A DNA stretch of 64,000 nt. It comes from Prinia subflava (taxonomy: Eukaryota; Chordata; Aves; Passeriformes; Cisticolidae). The DNA is taken from the NCBI RefSeq assembly GCF_021018805.1, contig NC_086247.1, positions 91,062,140-91,126,139 of the forward strand, in the 5' to 3' direction. Of this stretch, positions 1 to 10,300 are shown in pieces. The first letter of the stretch is position 1. Each line of letters begins with the position of its first letter. A program made the translations under genes and the position numbers. Below the pieces are notes generated by a model, which worked only from the letters and a program-made list of their open reading frames with translations, ran no database searches and was not told where the DNA came from.

Positions 1-3000
1 ACATGAATATTCTGTGCTTGCATTGCAGCATTGGCCAAAGGGGAGGCTTTAGGTTTGGTTATCTATAGACAGACCTCTTCACTATTGCTCTTCTGAGCTG
101 TAGTGAGAAATACAGCAAACTTAACCTTGGTGGAGAAGGGAATAGGAGCAGCAAAGTGGCTTTTTTGCCAGCCATCTTAAGAATCCAACTAGACTTGGAA
201 CAGGTAATAGTTAGAAGAATCTAGTTCAGCATTTCTTCTCAGTTGGATCCAGATGTCAAGCCAATTTATCACAGGATTAGATGGAAGTGTTGTCTAAGTA
301 AAGGGTTTAACTGGTAAAACCCATGGTTCTCTCAAAGATGTTACAGATTCCTTTCTCTCTTGCAGGATTTTTGGGGTTTAGCTTATTTAGCTTTATTTTC
401 TCCTTTTAAGAAAAAATGATACAGCATATTGTATCCCCTGAATAAGTCAGAATATTTAATTGATACCACAGGAATAAAAATTTGGAAATTTGTTTTCCAT
501 CGCCTTGGGGTCTGCCTTGCATTTTTATCTGTTTAAAGTAAGACAGATGTCTCTTGAAGCAGAATCCTTACACTTGACACTATCAGGGAGTGTAGTATTG
601 ACCAAAAGGTCAATTGTTTTCCATCCAGCTGTAACTTTAGAGACAAGTGACAAAATGGAAACATTTCTCTGCTGATTGACACCTACTTTTTAGAGGTGGA
701 AACCAATGCAAGGCAGAGGAGAATCTAGCTTCCAGTCTCTTTGGTAGAAAGTATACAGTTTGACCATTCATGGGGGCCATGAAGAAACTTGAGCCTCTCT
801 GTGCTGCTCACATGACTCCAGAGACCATGAGCTCCTTCTACATCCCACCTGTCAGAGCCACAAAGTCATCTCTGAACTTGCTTTATCTTATGTCCACGTT
901 CCCAGTGAAGGAAGGCTTGGTGGAGAAACAGGCTTCCTCGGCTCTGCTTCTTTAATGGCCTCAGCACCCACTGTAGCACAGGTTAGTCTAGCCCAAAGAG
1001 ACAGATGAGAGGATGTCACAAACAGTCTGACAACTGCTGCAGGACTTGTGTCTTCATTAGTTTTGCACATGCTTATATGGCTTTGTTTTTGATATTTTTT
1101 TCTGTGCATGAAGCTGCCTCAGATATGCCTCTTATCACAAAGGAAGATTCTGCATAATTAATTCTCAGCATTATGGTCCACTTGATAATTAATTTGTTCA
1201 TTCTCTTGCTGCATAACTGTTTCTCTACTTAACCGACTGACTTTGGTAATAGTTCTCTGCATAATTGATTCATATTGCTGTTGATTCTCCCCATTTTTAT
1301 TTAATATCAGAAATGATTTGCTGTATAACTGCCTCATTGCTTAACTCATTATCTACACAATTGCTTGGTATCATAATTGATTTACTGCTCAACTGTCTCA
1401 CAGGATAACGGACAGCAAGTAACGGCCTTCCACTTTTCACCTCCATTTCCCATCCCTACATCTGCCTCTTTCCTTCTTTACATGACAACCCAAATCTTGA
1501 CTGATATCCATTTTAGTCCAGTACAAAATGTCACTGCTACCGTCAGTTCCCTGGCCTATATTCAGATTCCTCCAGCCCCGTTTAGTGTCTTTCCCCATTG
1601 CTCTTCCAGCTGTATCACACAGAGTCAGCACAGCTTCAGCTCTGGGTCTGTCATATATTCTCAACATATTCTCAGCCTGTTTTTCAAACTTTCATGCTCA
1701 TCTCTTCTGCCCTCCTTTCACCACTTTAAGTTCATGTCTGTCCCCCCTATGGATATTTTTACCTACTACTAACTTGTAATCTTTTCTTTGCACATTTACA
1801 CCTGGAAGACACCTCTGGACTACTCCACAAAGCTTCTTCTCTGCCTCCTCCTTAAAATCTTCCCTCAAAGCCACACTTTCTGCACTGCACACAAGGCCTG
1901 CTACACCAGAGGCCACTATAGTATTACTGTCCTTATATGACAGTGGTAAAACTTTAAAACTGCTGGCAGCACACCCGGATTGCTCATGCATCCTTGCACA
2001 CACCATCACACGGCTCCCGATCCTAATTCTCTTCACAGCATATCATGTCCTTCTTAAAAAGCACACACAGGCTGCTGACTTTGTCTTGTATATTTGCACT
2101 GCCCTGCCTGAGATAAACTGGGAAAGACTGTAAATAATAGATGCATTTCCAGAAAGTTAAAAAGCCAATGCACAACAATCTCTAGGGAGGAAAGATTTCA
2201 CCAGTAGAGATGAGCCCCAAATTCCACTCTACTCCTTCCCTTTTCACTTGCCTGGAAATCGTATTTTTTTCCAAATCTTCTGCCAGTGTGAACCAGATCT
2301 CTGAGGAGCAATTAAAATGCAGCACAGAAAGTCCTCCCTGGCAATCCCACTGCAAGATTCCTTTAGGAAGAAAGTAAGACCAGGGTTGCGAGGACATGAA
2401 ATTCTTATTTGCAACTTATATGATTCCCAGCATGCAAAGATGAAAAATGGGAAACTCCTATGGATAAAATCCTCCCTGACTTCTGTCTTCCTGCTTACAG
2501 CAGTCAGAAGCAGCTGCTGCTGCCCCTCTATATCATGACAACAATTCCTCCCACCTTTATTCAGTCAAAGGTGGTGAATACATAAATATTTTGTATACAA
2601 GGTAATTCTTGGGTTAGCAGGAAGGGATATTGGTCCAAATTGTCCTCCATCATAATGGCATTCAGTTTTGATAGCTTTAAACACACACGGTTTTTATCTG
2701 TTCATTCTATAGGAAAAACACATCCTGTGAGAACATAGCAGGATTTAATATTCTAATATAAATGCCATTTCTTACTGCTGTCAACCATAGCACTTGAATA
2801 AATATTATACCTCCTTCCTTCAAGAAATCACAGCAGGGTTATTTCTGGCAATTGAACCAGCTTCCAGTGAGATGCACTCTGCTGGTGGTTTCTGCAAGGA
2901 GATCGGTGCACGACCCCATTTTAAGAACTCTGGAATAGCTGTTTAGCGACTCAGAGGATCAGGTCAATTGGTTTAAACCTCGTCTGGGTCCCAAGGCTGA

Positions 3001-4875
3001 ATTGGAGCGGCACTGACAGGCAGCACCAGCAGCAGTTACTGCTGCCACCTATGGGTACCATCACTTTGGCTTCATTCCTCGGCGATCCCTTCATCCTGTC
3101 AAGCCATCCATACCTGCTGGCGTGCGTAAACAAGTACAATGGAAGAAATCTCACACCCATCACTGATTTGTCCCCTAAAAAAGAAAATAAAATAACAGAG
3201 GAAGGCCTTCACCTATGCATTCTCCTGAAAAGAATCAGAGAAGATTCTGAGCACTTAGAATTATTATCTGCTATAGAGAAGGAAAACAACAGTATCTTTT
3301 TATTGTCTGCTTTCAGTCTTTTGGGTGCCGCCTTCACTTCAAAGTCACTGGAGCACACTCATCCCTGACATAACAGCACTGAAATTACTTGGAATGCACC
3401 TTATCTTTTGTATATTCATTGGATAGCTGTTACAGCTCTTCCATTCAGTGTGGGAAAGCATTCATGAACTGGTGACTCTCATTCTTTTATATACTGGGAG
3501 GTTTTTTAGCTTTTTCCATATAGAACTAAGACTGGTTTGGGGCATTCATCACCCCGACAGCTGTTAATCCCCCTGAACTCTATACAGTTACTGTGTTAAA
3601 ACATTTTAAGTAAGTAACAGTACTAGTTAATGCTATTTTGGATTACACTTGTGATACTTTTAGCTCATTAGTCTGTCTCTGTGGCTAGTCCCAGATGCTT
3701 GAGGTCCAAAGTGAAGAACCTCCATAGCAGAGAATTAATGCAAGGGCACAGGAACCAGTCCATTGACACTACAGGGAACTGTATTGTAAAATCCCTTTCA
3801 CAAGTGAAGCACACTCAACTAAGAACTGATTTCAGCTTTTGATCCCTCCTAATTCCTGTGGAAAAGCTTTTCACAAGCTGTACTGTTGAGCAAAAACCTT
3901 TTAATTTCCAATCTACATTTATTTACAGCCACTTTACACCAAATGTTCTTTTCCCAGTAATGTCCTTTCACATAAACTATAGTTCTTTTTTTTCGATTTT
4001 TACTCTTCCATTTTGCTTACAGATGCAAACAAGAACCCCTCTCAAGCTTTGTTTTTTCTTAGTTAAACAAGCCAGTTTCTTTTTAATCACCCGCAATTGA
4101 AAGGATGCTTTGCTTCCCTTAATTATCCTGTTTACACAAGGGTCTCCGTTTCAATTCATCTTTCCTGTACTGAAGTGACCAGAAATGTATTTCATACTTG
4201 AAATCACATTATACTAAAGGGTCAATGAAACCTTCCATGTGAACCACTGAAAATATCCTACTTGATACACCTTGGGGTTCATTTGCTTTCCTTGCAGCCA
4301 TCGCACATTGGTAGGTCAACTAATATGTCCCAGAGCCCACTTCATCCTCCTTCAGTGTTCACTTAGAAGTACAGAAGATGTTGTAATTAGTCCTTATTTT
4401 GCACTTTGCATTACTTTGCCACTTCTGTTACCCTAGTTTCTAAGGTCATTCACCACTTGTTCTTTCTCTGCAGATCTCTTTTACAGCCAAGGGGGTTGTA
4501 ACTCCATAGATCAGTGAATGTTGTGTGCCTGCAGGGATGAAGTTTTCAGGACACAAAGCATTTCCTTAATTTATAGTCTTTATGCTGGGTCTATCAGCTT
4601 TCAAAGAGTAATGGATAGATTAAAGTCAAGCATTAAGCAACTTGGAATCATGAAATAGCAGGAAGTTTTTTGTCCTGTTAACTCTCCTGGCTTGCAACTG
4701 CACTGTTCCTGCCTTTTCATGCAGAAATTAGTCCCCAGTGCTCAGTTATCAAAACTGATAAAACTGAAGCTAATGTAGGCTACTGAAGGTGCCTCCAGAA
4801 CTCTAGGAGGCTACCTCCTAGTAGTACACAACTATCTCCAACATGGAGAAAATGGTCAAAAATAGGATGTGGAAG
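1..4875. other. Intergenic DNA upstream of MCUR1, no gene recognised
   Basis: No open reading frame here resembles a known protein, and none can be joined to a neighbour through plausible splice sites. The stretch is AT-rich bird intergenic DNA. It holds a degenerate repeat near 1150-1400, a pyrimidine-rich block near 1430-2050, and a short perfect inverted repeat at 4803-4821. In other amniotes the next gene upstream of MCUR1 is RNF182, but nothing resembling it is visible. Confidence 0.7.
1148..1400. repeat. Degenerate AT-rich tandem-like repeat
   Basis: Variants of CTGCATAATTGATTC recur near 1150, 1209, 1257, 1321 and 1385, at spacings of roughly 48-64 bases. Several copies are followed by TTAAC or TCTC. 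The copies are too diverged to fix a unit boundary by eye. A decayed minisatellite is the simplest reading, and chance in AT-rich DNA is the alternative. Confidence 0.4.
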
Positions 4876-5447
4876 ATCATAGAATCAAGGAATGTTGGAA
4901 GGCACCTTAAAGAGCATCTGGTTCCAGCCTCCCTACTATGGGTCTGAACACCTTCCATTAGACCAGGTTGCTCAAAGCTCCATCCAGCCTGGTCTTGAGC
5001 ACTGCCAGGGATGGGGCATTCACGGCTCTCTGGACAACCTCTCCCAGTGCTTCACCACCCTCACAGTAAGGATTTTTTTACTAGTATCTAGTGTAAAGCA
5101 ACTCTCTTTCAAGTTTAAAGTCATTTCCCCCTGTCCTGCCACTACATGCCCTTGTAATTAGAGTCTCTCCATCTTTCTTGTGGGTCTCCTTTAGGTACTA
5201 GAAGGTGCTACAGGCTTTCCCTGGAGCCCTCTCTTCTTCAGGGTGATCAACCCCCATTCTTTCAGCCTGTTCTCCTGTACAAGAGGTTCTCCAGCCCCCT
5301 GATCACATTTATGACCTTACTCTGAACTCACTCCGGCCTGTCCATGTCCTTCATCCATTGGGGACCCCTGAGCTGGATGTACTACTCCAAGTGGGGTTCC
5401 ACAAGAGCTGAGTAGAGGGAGACAATCACCTCATTCAACCTGTGACA
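4876..5447 (-). mobile_element. CR1 LINE, 3'-end fragment, minus orientation
   Basis: The block opens with the reverse complement of a CR1 3' terminus (ATAGAATCA) and runs through typical reversed CR1 text: the CATCCAGCCTGG run, the CACTGCCAGGGATGGGGC run and the GGACAACCTCTCCCAGTGC run. It is 5'-truncated near 5447, as most avian CR1 copies are. An A-rich run follows at 5463-5478. Any reading frame inside it is retroposon sequence. Confidence 0.9.
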
Positions 5448-6714
5448 TGACACTGGAAAATGAAAAAAAAAAAAAGAAAATGTTGATCTCTGACACAAAG
5501 ACAGAAATTCATCTGCCCTAGGAGATCTCTGTAGCTTCTGGTAGTGACTTTGCTTTCATTAGAGAAGATGAAAAGAGGCACTGTGTGATAGACCAGCATG
5601 CGTGGGTGCATCTGACCCTGAACGGGCTGGCTCCAGATGCAGTCAGAGCCTCCGTCTGTACAGCACTTCTTGCATCATTACCTGACATCATGTCCAGGCA
5701 CAAAAAACACTGCAAAATGCAAACTGGCAGTTGATATAAAAGAAGATGCTTCAGTAGTCATAGTTTTGCCTTTCACTTGCCCTAACAAGCGCAGGGCTTT
5801 GAAAGGGATCATTGAAGAAAGTATCAAGGAAAATACACTGCACCAGTTTCTGAATCATCCATAGAATGAAAAGACAACTGCCTGCAGACTCACGAATGTC
5901 AGCAATTAGTGCTGTGCTACTGCTAGGCAGTGTGCATGGAACAGCCAAGCAGATGCAGTGAACTTATTAGGCATATTTCTGCTTTTACTTACAATGAAAA
6001 CAAACACAACTGTGAGAGTCAGCCCACTGATGTCCCTGATCATCAACAGTGCAAGTGGTTTAAGAAATGGCTGTTCGTGCTGCCTGCAAGCATGACATCT
6101 CTCTGATACACAGAAGTAATATTTATAGTTTATTTTGAAAAAACACCAAGGGCTTCTACTGTTCTGCTTTATCACCACAGCAGCTGGAGGGAGGTGCTGC
6201 TAAAGCCCTGCTGGCCTTGTGTATGTGCAGTCTCAGCTGCAGTGACACTGCCATGTGCCATGGTGGGTCACCTACCTTTGTACTTATATAGGTACACCCA
6301 ATTGATGCCATCTTCATGCTGATTAGCTGTACTTATTAATCCTAGTAGGAAGAAGAAATGGTGCTGCATGCTTCTTTCTGTGAATTTGCATATAACAGGA
6401 AAAATATCAACTTGCTCTAAAGTAAGTGCTGCTTGGAGAACGTGGCAGTGGGATGAACCAACTTCTTCTCCTATTAATTTCCTACAAATATTAAGTAATG
6501 TGTCTTAAGAACAGCACATAAGGAAAAACCTATTCTCCTGTGTTCCTCAAAAACCTGTATTTTTGGCAGAACCTAACAAACAGCGCCTGTTCAATGGTTA
6601 AGGCTCCAGACCCACCAGGTTGCCCAATCCCGGGCATTACTTGGTTAATAACTTTAAGTCCCGAAATCTCAGTCCCACTGAAAAAGCGACAAGTTCTGTC
6701 TGAAGTTGTCTGTC
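5448..6714. other. Intergenic DNA, nothing recognised
   Basis: The stretch begins with an A-rich run (5463-5478) and continues as unique-looking DNA up to the MCUR1 promoter region. Short open frames near 5637-5948 have no recognisable domains, splice context or codon bias. No repeat family was recognised. Confidence 0.6.
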
Positions 6715-6820
6715 TGGTTTAGGGGTTACAGCGGCAGTGCTACCCTGACGGAAGGACTAGATGATCTCAAAGGTCTCTTCCAGCCTTGCCGATCCCATGA
6801 TCCCGCAATTTGGTGGTTCT
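6715..6820 (+). mobile_element. CR1 LINE, short 3'-end fragment
   Basis: The text around GGACTAGATGATCTCAAAGG and TCTCTTCCAGCCTTG matches the conserved CR1 3' UTR, followed by decayed copies of the terminal ATTCTRTG-type repeat. It lies immediately upstream of the MCUR1 CpG island. Confidence 0.85.
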
Positions 6821-7054
6821 GTGACCGGGGGAGTGTCCGTCTCCACCGCGCCGAGCGCGCACCGCCCTCGCCAGCACCGCCCCGCCGGAACCCGGCCCGC
6901 CCGCGCCGCTCTTCTCGCCGCAGCCGCTCCGTGAGCCGTACAATCAATCGCCGTCGCTGGCGGCGTCACCCGCCGTGTTTGGCTGCGTCCCGGAGGCGGA
7001 AGCGGCGCGGCGCCTGTGGCGGAAGTGAGGCGCCGGCGCGGCGTGTGCTCGGTG

Positions 7055-7069
7055 ATGGCAGCCCAGTAG
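7055..7069 (+). other. Upstream ORF in the MCUR1 leader
   Basis: An ATG at 7055 opens a four-codon frame (M-A-A-Q) that stops with TAG at 7067-7069. It is in the same frame as the MCUR1 start 93 bases downstream, so this stop also bars any N-terminal extension within the exon. If transcription starts upstream of 7055, ribosomes would meet this ORF first and have to reinitiate or leaky-scan to 7148. Confidence 0.55.
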
Positions 7070-7147
7070 TGGCGACGGCGGCAGCGGCAGCAGCGGTTTC
7101 CCTCCTTCCCCTCCCCTATTCCGCTGTCGGGACCGGGTGGCGCGGCC

Positions 7148-7391
7148 ATGGCCGGGGCCCAGGCGGCCGCGAGTGGCGGGGGGCGCGCGCTGCTGCTGCT
7201 GCTGCTGCGGCCGCGGCCGCGCGGCTCGGACGGCGCCTCACGTGACGGCCGCGCGCCCGCGCCCCCCGCGCGCCGCTGCCTCGGCGACTGGCGGTGCCCG
7301 CCCGCAGCGCAGCCGGGCCCCGGCGGCGGCGCCGTGTGGGGAAGGGGCGGCAGGAGCGGCGCCGGGAGCCGGCGGCACCGCGGGGAGCGCG
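7148..7391 (+). CDS. MCUR1: MCUR1 coding exon 1
   Basis: The start at 7148 has a strong Kozak context (GCCATGG) and follows an in-frame TAG at 7067. The exon encodes residues 1-81 and one base of codon 82, and ends at the donor GTGAGC. The product is rich in Ala, Gly, Arg and Pro with six leucines at residues 15-20 and no acidic residue in the first 27, as expected of a mitochondrial presequence. This exon is poorly conserved between species, so the assignment rests on phase, start context and position. Confidence 0.85.
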
Positions 7392-10300
7392 GTGAGCCCG
7401 TGAGGATGGCGTGTCCTGGGAGCGCAGAGAGTGCGGGCAGCGGGGTGGGAAGGGTCTGCAGCGCACCTCCGGTGCAGAGCAGCTGAGGGAGATGAGCGCG
7501 TTTAGCCTGGAGAAAAGGGGGCTCGGGGAGGACCTTATCGCTCTCTACAGCTACTCGAAACGAGAGCGTAGCAAAGTGCAGGTCGGCCTCTTCGCCTAGA
7601 CAACCGGCGACAGGATAAGAGGACATAGCCTCAAGCTGGGCCAGGAGAGGTTTAGGTCGGACATTAGGAAGAATTTCTTCACAGAAAAGGTGACTGGACG
7701 ATGGACTGGGCCGCCCAGGGAGGTGCTGGAGTCACCACACTCCCTAGGGGTGTTTAAGGACGTGGCAGTCGGTGCCATGGTCTGGTTCACAGCGCCCTGT
7801 CCGGTCAAAGGTTGGGCTCGATGGTCGCAAAGGTCTCTTCCAACCTAACTGATTCCTAGATTCCGCCTCTTGGCGGTTCACCTCATGCCCCACCTCGCGT
7901 TCATTCTGTCAGGGTAGTTTATACACTACACATCCCAGTGGAAACAATGCACTGCCTTAGACAGGCTTTCGGTGTTGAAAGTATTTTCTGCAAAAACAGT
8001 AAGTGGCAAGTTGCGAGTGATTACTTTTTCCCTAAATGGCAGGTGGTGAAAGTTCACTTCTTTAACAAAGAATGTGTGGATTTAGCCCTCCAGCTTTGAA
8101 GTGCTCACAGGTCCCACCTGCTGAGGTGATTGTGGTGAAGGAACAGATGCAGGACCGTGTCAATTGGAGGGATTTTTCCCACAACACTGTATTCCTGGAG
8201 AGCACCCGTAAAGGCAGCAGTAGCGTAGGGTCCTGTTTCCCAGCTCTTGCACACAGAACTCATTGGTTAGATGTCTTTTCACTTCCAGGCAAGCTATAGT
8301 AATGTCAACACAAACTATTTTGTCATAAGTGGAAAACATTTTGGGTAGTAAGGAAACTCCTGGTAAGCAAATATGTCGATAAAATATTCTTCATTAAGAA
8401 ATAACTTTGGGATTATCTTTTTTTTTTTTTCCCAGATGTAAGCATCTCTGTGTCATCTTTACAAAGCAAAGAGGATATTTCCTTACTGGGAAATAGGAGG
8501 CTTTATTTTGACACTCATGCGCTGGTATGCCTCTTGGAAGAAAATGGTAATTTGTTTGAAACAAGTAGCTATTTTTAATGGCTATTATGAGTGTTTTTTT
8601 AGTTTATAAAGTTTGTTGCTTTTCCTTGACATGCAGTGTTACACCTTGATTTTTATGGATTTTTGAGGTCTTATCTATATACTAGATAGGGACATACAGG
8701 GTTTTCTTCAGCTTCAAAAAGGAAACAGTTATCTTATATAACTGTTTGGAACAATTTTACCCTATTGCTAGTTTAAAAAGCTAAGAAAAGATAAAATTTT
8801 AAGAACTGGGAGCAAAAGACCTCAGAGTTTTCAAGGTAGTGGTTTAAACAGTGTTAATTGGATTCCTTCATATGTAGTATATTACACCTTGAATATTCAC
8901 CAATGTGCTACAATTGGGTGGAATATGGACTACTTTGTACAGTACAGCTTTTGGGATAGAGCATAGAATACTCTATAAAATAGTATTATGCTAAAATAGA
9001 GATAAGAGAATAGATTATTTTGGATTCAGTGCTGAGGTGGGAGAGGTACCCTAAGGTGAAGCTCAGTACAGCTGAAGTGACTTGGAACAAATCTCCATTC
9101 CTAAAACAGAGAGGGCCAAGTCGCTTTCCGCTGCCAGGTGCTTTCTTCTTTTTCCATGTGCCAGAAGCTGCCCAGGAAACTCTCCAGCTCTTTTTCTTCT
9201 TTGGTATTACGAGACATTAGTTTAATGAGCAGCTGGATCAGCTGAGTGAGCACAGGTCAGAGTGTCAGGACCAGGGGTAAGGGGAGAGGGAGCCTTTTAG
9301 TGGTAGTAAACTTTTTTTATCAGCTCAGCTGCTGGAAGTGACTTGCTCTCAGCTGTGCTTGCTGATGCTGAACTGCTGGTTGGTTTGAAATAATCACGTC
9401 TTTGCAAGTGTTTCTTTTTATAATGATTAACTCTTGTTCGTGACATTTTTACTCCTACATTTTGAGGGTGGAAAAGATGAAGGTATTTTTAGGGACAGTG
9501 TTTTACTATAGTTGCCAATATATTCAGTTCAAACCATTTCTAATAGGTGCTCAGAAACTGGTAGACCTAAAATCAGGACTGTTGGCTTTGTTTTTAGTTG
9601 CTGAGTTTTGTACATCTTCAGTGGAACTGAAGTATAATAATTTATAATTTATAGTATGATGAAGTATCTGCTTTTTAGAGTCAGAATTCTTGCTTGCTCA
9701 TGGAAGTAGCCCCATGTGAGAGGTGACATTCCACAATAACTGTGGAAAACTCCCTATTTATCCTGCTGATAGTATAATAGTACTGTACTATGGTAGCAGC
9801 CATCCTGTGTCACAGATGTAGTTTTGGGGCGAGGAAACTTGCAGGTACTGACTGTGTTCCTTTGTTAGTGCTGGATCAAGAGGTGTATATTTTATTATCT
9901 TTCATAACTGACATTTGTTGTAATTTGGTGCTGAGTATTAGCAAATGGCATTTCTGTAAACTGTCCAGGTTTGGATCTCTCTCTGAATGTCGCTTTTTGT
10001 TTCACTTAGGATTCACTACTCAGCAGTCTGAGGTCATTGTATCTGCATTAGTGAAAATCATGAACACCAACCTGGATATGATTTACAAGGACATGGTCAC
10101 CAAAGTGCAGCAGGTTAGATCAGAGGCAATGGTGGGGTTGAAGTAAATCAAAGCCTTGTATGCCTGCTAATGAAATATGTGTTACTGGTTATTACTGTTA
10201 GACACTGCATTTTAAAAGTTTGAAGGTGAAGAGCAAACATTCCTATTCTATTCTATACCTATTGACTGGTTCATTTTGTCTTGAGTTTATCAGATAGTTA

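Larger units (their letters stand above)
6825..7480 (+). promoter_or_regulatory. MCUR1: CpG-island promoter of MCUR1
   Basis: Base composition changes abruptly from AT-rich to CpG-dense sequence at about 6825 and returns to ordinary composition after about 7480. The island covers the inferred 5' leader and all of coding exon 1. GGAAG cores in ETS/GABP-like context are visible near 6996 and at 7019-7027 (GCGGAAGTG), which is common in promoters of genes for mitochondrial proteins. No TATA box was seen. The transcription start cannot be fixed from sequence, but it probably lies in the 6900-7060 interval because of the ETS sites and the leader. Confidence 0.75.

Noticed and set aside
6757..7626. 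289-codon minus-strand frame across the MCUR1 CpG island
   Set aside because: Same GC effect. It also runs through a CR1 copy, and its composition is low-complexity.
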